A DNA stretch of 54,897 nucleotides from Bacteroidales bacterium (GCA_012519885.1 JAAYPI010000007.1:1-54897); one strand, 5' to 3'; numbered from the stretch's first letter, positions 15,857 through 24,193 are shown. The notes: a model not told the origin generated them from the letters alone. Program-made: numbers and translations.

Positions 15857-16077
15857 CAATATGTTAATAACCTAATCAATACATTTTTTATCAGCATATT
15901 ATACTGTTAATTATCTGTTGAAATACTCTGTATATTACACCGTATTTTAATAATGCAAATTTTTAGTGTTTTATTTATAAACCTTATCAACACCCTATTA
16001 TTCTTATCATTCTTTTTTATAACTTTTTTAAATAAATAAAAGAATAAAGAATACTGTTGATAATAACAATAACGAAA

Positions 16078-17001
16078 ATGACCCTACAAGAAAAGATTAC
16101 AAAACTCAAAAAAGAAAAGAATGCCATTATTATGGCTCACTACTACCAAACAGGCGATATACAAGATATAGCCGATTTTGTGGGCGATAGTTTGGCATTG
16201 GCACAATGGGCTGCTAGTACCGATGCTGCCATTATTGTATTATGCGGGGTAAATTTTATGGGAGAAACAGCTAAAATATTGTCTCCAAACAAAAAAGTGC
16301 TAATACCCGATATGGAAGCTGGATGCTCATTGGCTGATAGTTGTAAAGCAAGTGATTTTGAAAAATTTATACAACAACACCCTGACCATATAGTGATATC
16401 TTATGTAAATACTACCGCTGAGGTAAAAGCTTTAACTGATGTAGTAGTAACATCTACCAATGCACATAAAATAGTGGATAGCTTTCCGAAAGAGCAAAAA
16501 ATCATTTTTGGACCAGATAAAAATTTAGGAAACTACATCAATAGTGTTACAGGTAGAAACATGGTGTTGTGGGATGGAGCTTGTCATGTACACGAACAGT
16601 TTTCGTTAGAAAAAATACTTGCTCTTAAAAAACAACACCCAGAAGCCCAAATTTTAGCTCATCCAGAGTGTAAGAAGGTTGTGCTTACCGTAGCCGATTA
16701 TATTGGTTCTACCTCTGCTCTATTAGCTTATACAGGCACTTCAGATTGCAATGTGTTTATAGTAGCTACCGAAAGTGGTATTTTGCACAAAATGAAACAA
16801 CAAAACCCAAGTAAAATATTTATACCTGCACCACCCAACGATAGTACCTGTGCTTGCAACGAATGTAACTTTATGCGACTTAATACCCTCGAAAAATTAT
16901 ATAACTGCCTACTAAACGAAACACCCGAAATTCAAGTAGAAGAAACCATCAGACAAAAAGCCGTAAAACCCATTTTGAAAATGTTGGAAATGAGTAAGTA
17001 G
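16078..17001 (+). CDS. nadA: Quinolinate synthase NadA
   Basis: Iron-sulfur enzyme that condenses iminoaspartate with dihydroxyacetone phosphate to quinolinate in de novo NAD synthesis. The ATG at 16078 gives 307 residues (MTLQEKITKL); an upstream in-frame TTG at 16057 is unlikely. Family motifs are MAHYYQTGDIQDIADFVGDS (19-38), GVNFMGETAKIL, and cysteines that ligate the [4Fe-4S] cluster: C83 in AGCSLADSC, C169 in GACHVHE, and one of C258/C260/C263 in CACNEC. HPEC at 195-198 is also conserved. The partner genes nadB and nadC are not adjacent. It follows a long AT-rich leader and precedes an unrelated restriction island. Confidence 0.95.
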   Translation: MTLQEKITKLKKEKNAIIMAHYYQTGDIQDIADFVGDSLALAQWAASTDAAIIVLCGVNFMGETAKILSPNKKVLIPDMEAGCSLADSCKASDFEKFIQQHPDHIVISYVNTTAEVKALTDVVVTSTNAHKIVDSFPKEQKIIFGPDKNLGNYINSVTGRNMVLWDGACHVHEQFSLEKILALKKQHPEAQILAHPECKKVVLTVADYIGSTSALLAYTGTSDCNVFIVATESGILHKMKQQNPSKIFIPAPPNDSTCACNECNFMRLNTLEKLYNCLLNETPEIQVEETIRQKAVKPILKMLEMSK

Positions 17002-17037
17002 GAGGAATTGGTATTTTTATTATTGAAAGATTTTAAT

Positions 17038-17045
17038 TACTTTTG
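17038..17045 (+). promoter_or_regulatory. -7 box of the restriction-modification island
   Basis: TACTTTTG matches TAnnTTTG, 18 bp before the methylase ATG. The -33 element is not clear. The promoter would give an almost leaderless message. Confidence 0.5.
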
Positions 17046-17063
17046 AAAAGTTATTAAAAAATC

Positions 17064-17975
17064 ATGAAAGAAACAGTTGCAAAACCATTTTTAAAATGGG
17101 CTGGCGGTAAAACACAGCTTATTGCTGATATAGAAAAGGCATTGCCTAAAAATTTATTGAAAGATGAATTTATCTATATTGAACCATTTGTGGGCAGTGG
17201 TGCTGTACTTTTTTGGATGTTAAATAACTTCCCTAATTTAAAGAAAGCTATTATTAATGATATTAACGAAGATTTAATTAATACATATAAAGTTATTGCT
17301 ACTTATCCACATAAATTAATTCAAGTATTGGAATTATTTCAAAATGAATTTTATCTATTAGAAGATAAAATTGATGAAAAAAAAGAGTATTACTATAAAA
17401 AAAGAACTTTATATAATACTAGAAAAGAAGATATTATAACACAAGCAGCCTTATTTATTTTTCTTAATCGCACCTGTTTCAATGGCTTATATAGAGTGAA
17501 TAAAAACAATGAATTTAATGTACCAATGGGAAGTTATAAAAGACCTACCATTTGCGATAAGGAAAATATAGTAGCAGTGAGTAAAGCTTTACAAAATGTA
17601 GAAATTTTGTGTGGTGATTTTGAACTAACCCTCAATTACGTAACTAATAATTCATTATTTTATTTTGATCCACCTTATAAACCATTAAGTGAAACATCAA
17701 GTTTTAATGCTTATTCTAAAGATGAATTTAACGATAAAGAGCAAATTAGATTAAGAAATTTTTGCCATAAACTCGAAAAATTAGGACACAAATGGTTACT
17801 GAGTAATTCAGATGTAAAAGGAAAAGATGTGAATAATAATTTCTTTGATGATATTTATTCAAAGTTTTCAATTTTAAGAGTGAAAGCGAGAAGAAATATT
17901 AATGCTAATCCTGAAAAAAGAGGTGAATTAACGGAGTTATTAATAACAAATACTAATTTAACAATAACAATATGA
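17064..17975 (+). CDS. Dam-type adenine-N6 DNA methyltransferase (D12 class)
   Basis: DNA methyltransferase of the alpha class, resembling Dam and M.DpnII, which methylate the adenine of GATC. The 303 residues show the SAM-binding motif X KWAGGK at 11-16, motif I PFVGSG at 41-46 and catalytic motif IV DPPY at 202-205. The target-recognition segment lies between I and IV, with the LNRTCFNGLYRVN region conserved in Dam enzymes. Specificity for GATC is inferred from family similarity. The stop overlaps the start of the next gene, a PD-ExK nuclease, by 4 bp (ATGA), which strongly suggests a modification-restriction pair. Confidence 0.9.
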   Translation: MKETVAKPFLKWAGGKTQLIADIEKALPKNLLKDEFIYIEPFVGSGAVLFWMLNNFPNLKKAIINDINEDLINTYKVIATYPHKLIQVLELFQNEFYLLEDKIDEKKEYYYKKRTLYNTRKEDIITQAALFIFLNRTCFNGLYRVNKNNEFNVPMGSYKRPTICDKENIVAVSKALQNVEILCGDFELTLNYVTNNSLFYFDPPYKPLSETSSFNAYSKDEFNDKEQIRLRNFCHKLEKLGHKWLLSNSDVKGKDVNNNFFDDIYSKFSILRVKARRNINANPEKRGELTELLITNTNLTITI

Positions 17976-18493
17976 TATTTGGAGGAAAAGGAGGAGGAAA
18001 TACTAAAACAGGACTAGTTTTTGAAGGCCATACTGATTTGTCAGATTTTTTAAATTTACAAAAAGGGTACAAAGTTGAAAATGGCAAGGTTTTTTTTCAT
18101 GGTAAATTAGTTGGAAGAATATTTAAAAAACATGGGTTTTATAAATTTTTAGAAGAATTAAAAATTGAATGGAAAACTTTGATTTCAAAGAGGTTATTAC
18201 CAGATGATAGTATTTTTGTAATTATTGCAAATACTTTGTTTATTATTGAATGTAAATTTCAACAAGTTGCGGGTTCTGTAGATGAAAAACTTCAAACATG
18301 TGATTTTAAACGTAAACAATATCAAAAATTATTAGCACCAGCAAATATCGAAGTTGAATACATTTATCTTTTAAGTGATTGGTTTAGAAAACCTGAATAT
18401 AAAGATGTTTTAAATTACATTCATAGTGTTCATTGTTTCTACTTTTTTGAATATATTCCGCTATCAAAATTAGGGTTACCTATACCAAAATAA
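17972..18493 (+). CDS. Putative restriction endonuclease with PD-(D/E)xK motif
   Basis: Small protein of 173 residues that I do not recognise as a named family. It has a clear PD-(D/E)xK nuclease signature: P77-D78-D79, a hydrophobic beta strand, then E93-C94-K95 (FIIECKFQ), with a basic helix containing a Q-x(3)-R-K-Q pattern after it. The spacing of 14 residues between PD and ExK is typical. It lies immediately downstream of, and coupled to, the Dam-type methylase, so it is the likely cognate restriction enzyme. It is much shorter than, and does not resemble, the DpnII/MboI endonuclease (about 280 aa). The N-terminus is glycine-rich. Confidence 0.7.
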   Translation: MIFGGKGGGNTKTGLVFEGHTDLSDFLNLQKGYKVENGKVFFHGKLVGRIFKKHGFYKFLEELKIEWKTLISKRLLPDDSIFVIIANTLFIIECKFQQVAGSVDEKLQTCDFKRKQYQKLLAPANIEVEYIYLLSDWFRKPEYKDVLNYIHSVHCFYFFEYIPLSKLGLPIPK

Positions 18494-18550
18494 TAATTTA
18501 TAATAACAGATTTAATTGGGTAAAAATTATATTTTATCATTATTTTTCAC

Positions 18551-18558
18551 TATATTTG
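18551..18558 (+). promoter_or_regulatory. -7 box before the small ORF and beta-class methylase
   Basis: TATATTTG matches TAnnTTTG, 25 bp before the 83-aa ORF. It suggests that the second half of the island has its own promoter. No -33 box is obvious. Confidence 0.5.
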
Positions 18559-18582
18559 TATAGAAAAATTTAAGATGAAAAT

Positions 18583-18834
18583 ATGCAAGTTGATATAAAA
18601 AATCCCACATATATTCCAAACAAAATCAAATCATTATACGAATATTTAGTTTCTGTTGAAGAATCATTAACATGGTATTATTGTGGATTGTGTGTTGAAA
18701 TAGATCCTATTTTTGATTTTAACGGAGATGATGCATTGATAAGATGGGTTGATATTAATGAAGGTTTTAACGATAAGTTAATTGTACATTCTCTCGAACA
18801 ATTTAAAGATAACTTTAAGTTGACTAATGATTAG
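18583..18834 (+). CDS. Small acidic protein of unknown function in the restriction island
   Basis: An 83-residue soluble, acidic protein rich in aromatic and Asp/Glu residues. No helix-turn-helix, nuclease or metal motif is visible, so it does not look like a controller protein. Its 3' end overlaps the start of the following methylase by 8 bp, and a -7 box lies just upstream, which supports it as a real gene. It could be an accessory or immunity-type protein, for example a nucleic-acid mimic, but this is only suggested by acidity and position. Confidence 0.6.
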   Translation: MQVDIKNPTYIPNKIKSLYEYLVSVEESLTWYYCGLCVEIDPIFDFNGDDALIRWVDINEGFNDKLIVHSLEQFKDNFKLTND

Positions 18835-19705
18835 TCCCTACTTCAAATCAACCGATAAAAATTTCTATCTTCTTCACGGAGATACAATGGATTTGTTGCC
18901 CAAATTTGACCATAAATTTGATATGGTTTTTGCTGATCCACCTTATTTCTTGTCTAATAATGGTTTAAGTATTCAAAATGGTGAAATTGTAAGCGTTAAT
19001 AAGGGATTTTGGGATAAATCAGAAGGGTTTGATTTTATAAATGACTTCAATCGCAAATGGCTTTCATTAGTGCGAGACAAAATGAAAGACGATGCCACTA
19101 TTTGGATAAGTGGCACTATGCATAATATATTTTCAGTTGGTCAGATCCTAACGGAATTAGGTTTTAAAATTTTGAACGTAATTACGTGGGAGAAAACAAA
19201 TCCACCGCCTAACTTTTCTTGTCGTTTTTTTACTCACTCAACCGAGCAGATTATTTGGGCACGAAAGTCCGAGAAAGTTCCTCATTACTTTAATTATGAG
19301 TTAATGAAACAACTAAATGGAGACAAACAAATGAAAGATGTTTGGAAACTCCCCGCAATTGCTCCTTGGGAAAAATCGTGTGGCAAACATCCAACACAAA
19401 AACCGTTGTCTGTTTTGACACGACTTATACTAGCCTCAACGCGTCCAAACGCTTGGATATTAGATCCTTTTACAGGCAGTAGTACAACAGGAATTGCAGC
19501 TAATTTGGCAAATAGAAAGTTTTTAGGAATTGACCAAGAAGAAGAATTTTTGATTATCAGCAAAAATAGAAAACTAGAGATTGAAAATCTTATGTTAGCG
19601 GCTAATTACAAACAAAAAATACGAGGTTTTACCAATAAGAAGGAATTGGAATTATTCTTGGTTGAAGAACCAAAAGTTGACTATACAAAAGAATTACTAT
19701 TATGA
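18827..19705 (+). CDS. Beta-class DNA adenine/cytosine-N4 methyltransferase (DpnA/HinfI-like)
   Basis: Second methyltransferase of the island. Motif order is beta-class: catalytic motif IV ADPPY at 36-40 comes first, then the recognition region, and motif I DPFTGSSTT at 213-221 near the C-terminus, preceded by HPTQKP (188-193). The 292-aa size fits M2.DpnII (DpnA), M.HinfI and similar enzymes. In DpnII-type systems a Dam-like and a DpnA-like methylase occur together and modify the same GATC site. The same pairing here suggests a shared target, but the target is not proven. It overlaps the next gene by 4 bp. Confidence 0.88.
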   Translation: MISPYFKSTDKNFYLLHGDTMDLLPKFDHKFDMVFADPPYFLSNNGLSIQNGEIVSVNKGFWDKSEGFDFINDFNRKWLSLVRDKMKDDATIWISGTMHNIFSVGQILTELGFKILNVITWEKTNPPPNFSCRFFTHSTEQIIWARKSEKVPHYFNYELMKQLNGDKQMKDVWKLPAIAPWEKSCGKHPTQKPLSVLTRLILASTRPNAWILDPFTGSSTTGIAANLANRKFLGIDQEEEFLIISKNRKLEIENLMLAANYKQKIRGFTNKKELELFLVEEPKVDYTKELLL

Positions 19706-20244
19706 GCTTACCGAATATGTTATCAAGAGGGAAAGAGCCTCTTGCTGTATTTCCCGTAAATGGTAAATATGTGTTAGCTGTTTATAAAGGAAAAATTTCT
19801 GAGTTTGATTTACTATTAAAATATAGGCAAAGAGACGATTCAAAAAAATCGGGATGGTCGAACATTAGAACCCCAAAGCATATACATTGGGCTGTTGATG
19901 TTTTGCTAAAAATGCATTCTAACGAAGAAGAGACAAAACGATTTCTTGATTTTTTGACAATGATTTGGGACACACAAACGGTACCATTACGTACTGAGGT
20001 AGAAAGAAGAAATCGTTTAGATGTTGATCGTTTATTGACAGAAGTAAACATAGAAGCGTTAAACTATGAATCTCTTGCAGACAAAGGTGAGTATAGTATT
20101 AAATTTCTTATTTTAATTGCACGTCTTTTGATGATTCAAGAAAAAACGAATATGGAAACAGCGTTTATGTTCAAACAGCTTATAGATGCTTTAAAAGCAG
20201 GACAAGATATTTTTAAAATAATATCAATAGCGACTCACAGATAA
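19702..20244 (+). CDS. Unrecognised 180-aa protein coupled to the beta-class methylase
   Basis: I do not recognise this family. The protein is soluble and mostly helical, with an N-terminal beta-rich part (about 10-40), a motif PKHIHWAVDVLLKMH near 53-67, WDTQTVPLRTEVERR near 90-104 and a helical C-terminus. There is no obvious PD-ExK, HNH or GIY-YIG motif. It starts inside the methylase stop region (4-bp overlap), so it is translated with that gene. It is followed by a strong terminator, making it the end of the island. It could be a second restriction subunit or a specificity/accessory factor; this is inferred from position only. Confidence 0.65.
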   Translation: MSLPNMLSRGKEPLAVFPVNGKYVLAVYKGKISEFDLLLKYRQRDDSKKSGWSNIRTPKHIHWAVDVLLKMHSNEEETKRFLDFLTMIWDTQTVPLRTEVERRNRLDVDRLLTEVNIEALNYESLADKGEYSIKFLILIARLLMIQEKTNMETAFMFKQLIDALKAGQDIFKIISIATHR

Positions 20245-20275
20245 TGCCAATAAATAAATTGACCATCAAAACAAA

Positions 20276-20305
20276 AAAAAGCAGAACACAAACGTTCTGC
20301 TTTTT
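20276..20305. terminator. Bidirectional terminator between the restriction island and deoC
   Basis: Stem GCAGAAC (20281-20287) / GTTCTGC (20294-20300) with a 6-nt loop, extended by A and T runs on either side. It lies between convergent genes. Confidence 0.85.
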
Positions 20306-20323
20306 CAATTTATATAATTCAAA

Positions 20324-21202
20324 TCAAAAATAACTAATTTCTTCTTTGTAAATGGCAGTTAATAGGTTGTTGGCAAGGCGGCTAGCACCTAGGCGGAATA
20401 AGTCTTTGGTGAGCCATTCGTCGCCTAAAATTTCTTTTACAATACAATAATATTCTACTGCATCTTTGGTGGTAACAATGCCACCGGCAGGTTTAAAACC
20501 AATTTTTTTGCCAGTTTTTTCATAAAATTCTTTGATGGCTTCGCACATTACATAGGCAGCCTCTAAGGTAGCGGCGGGACTCATTTTGCCTGTAGAAGTT
20601 TTAATAAAATCAGCACCTGCAGCCATCGACAATACAGATGCTTTTTTTATTTCTTCGGCTTTTGCTAAGGCTCCTGTTTCTAAAATTACCTTTAAATGAG
20701 CAGCTTGGCAAGCGGATTTTATTTCTTCAATTTCTTCAAATACTTCATCGTATTGCTTGTTTAAAAACTTACCTATAGAGATTACAATATCAATTTCAGA
20801 AGCACCTGCATGCACAGCCAAGGCTGTTTCAGCTACTTTTATTTCTAAAAAAGTTTGTGACGAAGGAAAACCAGCCGCTACAGCCGCTATTTCTACATCT
20901 TCAATCAAGGTATTTTTTACTGTTTCGGCATACGATGGATACACACATATAGCCGCTACATTCGGCATTTCAGGGAAATCAGTGGGAAAAGTATTCACTT
21001 TTTCTGTAAATTTTTGTATTTGCTCTTCGTAGTCGGTGCTATTGAGCGAAGTTAAGTCAATAAACGAAAACAACTGTTTATACACCTCACTCGTATTGTT
21101 TGTATCAAAATTATCAGCTATTATTTTGGATGTTTTAGTAGCAACAGTATCGTCGGCGAGTTTGCAATTGTATTGCGAAAACAGGGTTTTAAAATCTTTC
21201 AT
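20324..21202 (-). CDS. deoC: Deoxyribose-phosphate aldolase
   Basis: Cleaves 2-deoxyribose-5-phosphate to glyceraldehyde-3-phosphate and acetaldehyde in deoxynucleoside breakdown. The 292 residues form a TIM barrel. The Schiff-base lysine is K201 in ADFIKTSTGK, with D138 in ASEIDIV, and the second active-site lysine lies in GFKPAGGI near the C-terminus. This is the longer DeoC type (E. coli-like). It lies 23 bp after dtd on the same strand. The dtd-deoC grouping is common in Bacteroidales, where a mazG gene often sits between them; here mazG is absent. Confidence 0.95.
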   Translation of the reverse strand: MKDFKTLFSQYNCKLADDTVATKTSKIIADNFDTNNTSEVYKQLFSFIDLTSLNSTDYEEQIQKFTEKVNTFPTDFPEMPNVAAICVYPSYAETVKNTLIEDVEIAAVAAGFPSSQTFLEIKVAETALAVHAGASEIDIVISIGKFLNKQYDEVFEEIEEIKSACQAAHLKVILETGALAKAEEIKKASVLSMAAGADFIKTSTGKMSPAATLEAAYVMCEAIKEFYEKTGKKIGFKPAGGIVTTKDAVEYYCIVKEILGDEWLTKDLFRLGASRLANNLLTAIYKEEISYF

Positions 21203-21225
21203 ATGTATGTTTATTAAGTTACTTA

Positions 21226-21678
21226 TTATTCTTTATGTGCTGTATCTATCCAAATTGTTACAGGTCCATCGTTAACCAACGACACCTGCATATCTGCTCC
21301 AAATATACCTTCTTTTACTTCCTTACCCAAACAATTACTCAATTTCTGGCAAAAAAGTTGATACATCGGTATAGCGATATCAGGTTTAGAGGCTCTAATA
21401 AACGATGGTCTATTTCCTTTTTTTGTTTGAGCAAATAGCGTAAACTGGCTTACCACCAATATGTCTCCACCATAGTCTAGCACAGATTTATTCATCAATC
21501 CCTTGTCGTCAGAAAATATACGTAGGTTTACAATCTTAGCCACTAACCAATCAATATCTTGCTCTGTATCCAAATCTTCTATGCCAACAAATAGCAACAA
21601 ACCCTGAGATATTTCAGAATGTACCTCTTTATTGATGGTAACAGATGCCTTTAAAACACGTTGTATAACAGCCCTCAT
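21226..21678 (-). CDS. dtd: D-aminoacyl-tRNA deacylase
   Basis: Hydrolyses D-amino acids (and glycine) wrongly attached to tRNA. From the ATG at 21678 the protein has 150 residues (MRAVIQRVLKASV); the frame is open further upstream but that start is not in the family pattern. The two active-site motifs are present: SQFTLFA near residue 80 and the trans Gly-Pro motif NDGPVTIWID near the C-terminus. A strong promoter lies 18-49 bp upstream and probably drives dtd and deoC together. Confidence 0.95.
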   Translation of the reverse strand: MRAVIQRVLKASVTINKEVHSEISQGLLLFVGIEDLDTEQDIDWLVAKIVNLRIFSDDKGLMNKSVLDYGGDILVVSQFTLFAQTKKGNRPSFIRASKPDIAIPMYQLFCQKLSNCLGKEVKEGIFGADMQVSLVNDGPVTIWIDTAHKE

Positions 21679-21695
21679 TGTATATATTTTCTTCA

Positions 21696-21727
21696 CAAAA
21701 TTACAATTTATACGATACTTAATCAAA
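21696..21727 (-). promoter_or_regulatory. Complete Bacteroidota promoter for dtd-deoC
   Basis: On the minus strand, TTTG (21727-21724), a 20-bp spacer and TAATTTTG (21703-21696). Both boxes match the consensus, one of the best promoters in the window. Confidence 0.65.
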
Positions 21728-21754
21728 TATTAATAAGTTAATTCGTTGATATTT

Positions 21755-21786
21755 TTTGTTTTTACAAATTTAAACAAGTACATTTG
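21755..21786 (+). promoter_or_regulatory. Complete Bacteroidota promoter for the endonuclease cluster
   Basis: TTTG (21755-21758), a 20-bp spacer and TACATTTG (21779-21786). The leader to the first ATG is about 110 nt and contains a short hairpin-prone segment. It lies back-to-back with the dtd promoter. Confidence 0.65.
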
Positions 21787-21903
21787 TGAGTAATCAGTAC
21801 ACGTGTAACAGGTTTGATACGTGCTGTAAATATGTAAAAAGGAATCATTTTCTGATAAAATGGTGATATGATTCATCTAAACAAGTTGTAATTTTTAAAT
21901 GTT

Positions 21904-22992
21904 ATGAAACATCTATTTGTAGGAGCATTCTTACTGTATGTAGTAAGTATATTTGCCCAACCGCCTATCAATTATTACCAACCTGCATATAATAAAAGCG
22001 ATTCACTATTGCGTAAAGCTTTACAAGGTATTATTGATAATCATACTATTGTATCGTATGATGGTTTGTACAATGTGTACACAACAAGTGATAATACTGC
22101 CGACAACAAAGTGTGGGATATGTATTCATATTGCAGCTGGACACACCACAATAAAACGTGTGGAAATTACACCAAAGTATGTGATTGTTACAATCGCGAA
22201 CACAGTGTTCCGCAAAGTTGGTTTAACAAAAAATCGCCAATGGTATCCGATGCCTTTCATGTTTACCCAACAGATGGCAAGGTAAATAATCAACGCGGTA
22301 ATTATCCTTTTGGAGAATGTTCTGGTGGCACAATTCTTGATAATAAAGCTAAAGGAAGAGTTGGCTCTTCAACTTTTTCAGGATATTCGGGTACAGTGTT
22401 TGAACCTGTAGATGAATATAAGGGTGATTTTGCTCGTACCTATTTTTATATGGCTACACGCTATGCTAAAGTAGAACCTGAACCTAATCCTTTAAAGCCT
22501 TTGCCAAGATGTGAAGAGTGGGGAAACAAAGTGTTTAGTTATGACAATTTAGGCTTAACTAATTATGCTGTCAATTTATTTCTTAAATGGCACCGACAAG
22601 ACCCCGTTTCGCCTAAAGAGGTAACCCGTAATAATGCGATATATGCACACCAAGATAACCGCAATCCGTTTATCGATTATCCTGAATTAGCTGAGTATAT
22701 TTGGGGAACAAAAAAGTCATTATCATGGAATCCTACCTCCTTAGACGAAGATCCAAATTTTCAGTATTTTGTGTATCCTAATCCTGTTTCTGATATACTC
22801 TATGTACACGTTGACACTACTAAAAATGTGCAATACGTATTGTATTCTGTAGATAAAAAAGTGCTTGCTAGCGGAGTGTTTGATTCTAACTGGAGTATTG
22901 ATGTTCGTGCTTTACAGTCGGGTATGTATGTGTTACAGATATATGTAGAGGGTGTGTCGTATTCGTATAAAGTTCTTGTAAATAGCAATTAA
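21904..22992 (+). CDS. Secreted endonuclease I family nuclease with T9SS tail (paralogue 1)
   Basis: Extracellular DNA/RNA nuclease of the EndA/endonuclease I family. The 362 residues have a signal peptide (about 1-19, ending IFAQ) and the nuclease domain with active-site motifs NREHSVPQSW (98-107), DAFHVYPTDGKVN and RGNYPFGEC. A YKGDFARTYFYMATRY block and HRQDPVS...NRNPFIDYP, hallmarks of the family, follow. The last ~75 residues (YPNPVSDILYV...GMYVLQI...) form a type-A T9SS C-terminal sorting domain. The protein is therefore probably exported by the type IX system and surface-bound or released. First of three tandem paralogues. Confidence 0.92.
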   Translation: MKHLFVGAFLLYVVSIFAQPPINYYQPAYNKSDSLLRKALQGIIDNHTIVSYDGLYNVYTTSDNTADNKVWDMYSYCSWTHHNKTCGNYTKVCDCYNREHSVPQSWFNKKSPMVSDAFHVYPTDGKVNNQRGNYPFGECSGGTILDNKAKGRVGSSTFSGYSGTVFEPVDEYKGDFARTYFYMATRYAKVEPEPNPLKPLPRCEEWGNKVFSYDNLGLTNYAVNLFLKWHRQDPVSPKEVTRNNAIYAHQDNRNPFIDYPELAEYIWGTKKSLSWNPTSLDEDPNFQYFVYPNPVSDILYVHVDTTKNVQYVLYSVDKKVLASGVFDSNWSIDVRALQSGMYVLQIYVEGVSYSYKVLVNSN

Positions 22993-23008
22993 TTTTTTGG
23001 TACATGCA

Positions 23009-24169
23009 ATGAAGTTTTTTATTACATACATAACTTTTTTTTGTGTTTTCTTTTATGTACATGCATCAGAGTTTGATAGTGATGTGTATTACCAAGAAGC
23101 AGAGGGAAAACAACAATATGAACTAAAAACAGCATTACACAAAATAATACGCGGGCATACTAGGGTAAGCTATACACCAGGTATTTGGCAAGCCTATGAA
23201 AAAACAGATTTGAGACAAAATGGAACCGTTTGGTGCATATATACTTCGTGCCCATTTAATTATGGCGTCCATCCTGATTATGTAGAGGGCTATCAATGTG
23301 GTTCTACGGGAATGGGGTATACGGAGTGTTTTTGTTATAGCAGAGAACATTCTTTTCCTAAAAGTTTCTGGGGCGGAGGAACAGCATTATCTGATACTGT
23401 ATATACCGATGTGTTTCATATTTATCCTGCGAGTGGGAGGGTAAATAGCGTGCTCCGAAATGATAATGTATATGCGAATGTTGGAACAATAATTCCAAAA
23501 AATAATGACGACAATCCTACTTCAAACGGTTCTAAATTAGGCTATTCTTCTGTTGTAGGATACGATGGTCAGGCTTTTGAAATAGCAGATGAATACAAGG
23601 GTGATATCGCACGTACTTATTTTTATATAGCTACTCGTTATCAACATCTTATACCGCAATGGTATACCACTTCGACGGGAACAAAACCGAATAATGCACG
23701 CTTTATATTAGCATCAAATACGAGTTCTGTTTTTCAGTCATGGTATATCAATATGCTACTTGCGTGGCATAGACAAGACCCCGTATCTGCAAAAGAAATA
23801 GATAGAAATAATGCCGTTTATACATACGTACAAAATAACCGTAATCCTTTTATTGATCACCCTGAATTGGTCGAATATATTTGGGGAAATAAACAATCTG
23901 AAAAATGGCGTCAGCCAACATCAATAAAAACAACAACAGAAAATTTATTCAGTATTTATCCAGCAAGCGACACTAATTTTTTTTTCTGTGATATTAAGTC
24001 GGATGCAGATATTAGGTTTGTTATTCAAGATGTGTCAGGAAAAATAATTCGTAGAGGCGTGTTTTCTCCTCCATATCAGTTTTTTATTAAAGATTTGCAT
24101 AAAGGTATTTATATTATGCACGTAAAAGACAACGGAATGTTAAGTAAAACTACCTTCTTTGTGAAATAA
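23009..24169 (+). CDS. Secreted endonuclease I family nuclease with T9SS-like tail (paralogue 2)
   Basis: Second tandem paralogue, 386 residues from the ATG at 23009 (a TTG at 22997 is less likely). The signal peptide is about residues 1-20. The active-site block SREHSFPKSFWGGG, the DVFHIYPASGRVNSV block, YKGDIARTYFYIATRY and NRNPFIDHPELVEYIWG are all kept. Compared with paralogue 1 the loop before the catalytic region is longer. A C-terminal domain of about 75 residues (YPASDTNFFF...KGIYIMHVKDN) resembles a T9SS tail but is more divergent. It sits 16 bp after paralogue 1, so the two are probably co-transcribed. Confidence 0.9.
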   Translation: MKFFITYITFFCVFFYVHASEFDSDVYYQEAEGKQQYELKTALHKIIRGHTRVSYTPGIWQAYEKTDLRQNGTVWCIYTSCPFNYGVHPDYVEGYQCGSTGMGYTECFCYSREHSFPKSFWGGGTALSDTVYTDVFHIYPASGRVNSVLRNDNVYANVGTIIPKNNDDNPTSNGSKLGYSSVVGYDGQAFEIADEYKGDIARTYFYIATRYQHLIPQWYTTSTGTKPNNARFILASNTSSVFQSWYINMLLAWHRQDPVSAKEIDRNNAVYTYVQNNRNPFIDHPELVEYIWGNKQSEKWRQPTSIKTTTENLFSIYPASDTNFFFCDIKSDADIRFVIQDVSGKIIRRGVFSPPYQFFIKDLHKGIYIMHVKDNGMLSKTTFFVK

Positions 24170-24193
24170 TATTTTTTTAAAGTACACAGCATT

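Larger units (their letters stand above)
15600..16065. other. AT-rich gap with DnaA-box-like repeats: candidate replication origin
   Basis: This stretch has no gene and is extremely AT-rich. It contains repeated 9-mers related to the DnaA box: TGTTAATAA at 15673 and 15862, TTATTAACC at 15809, TGTTAATTA at 15905, TTATCAACA at 15984 and TGTTGATAA at 16055. TTATCAACA is one base from TTATCCACA; no exact TTATCCACA was seen. Two parS sites and mnmG, both typical origin neighbours, lie about 13 kb away. The gap also holds the nadA promoter. Assignment as oriC is inference. Confidence 0.35.

Noticed and set aside
17972-18493. DpnII/MboI-type endonuclease
   Set aside because: At 173 residues it is far too short and lacks the DpnII-like regions; only a generic PD-ExK core is shared.
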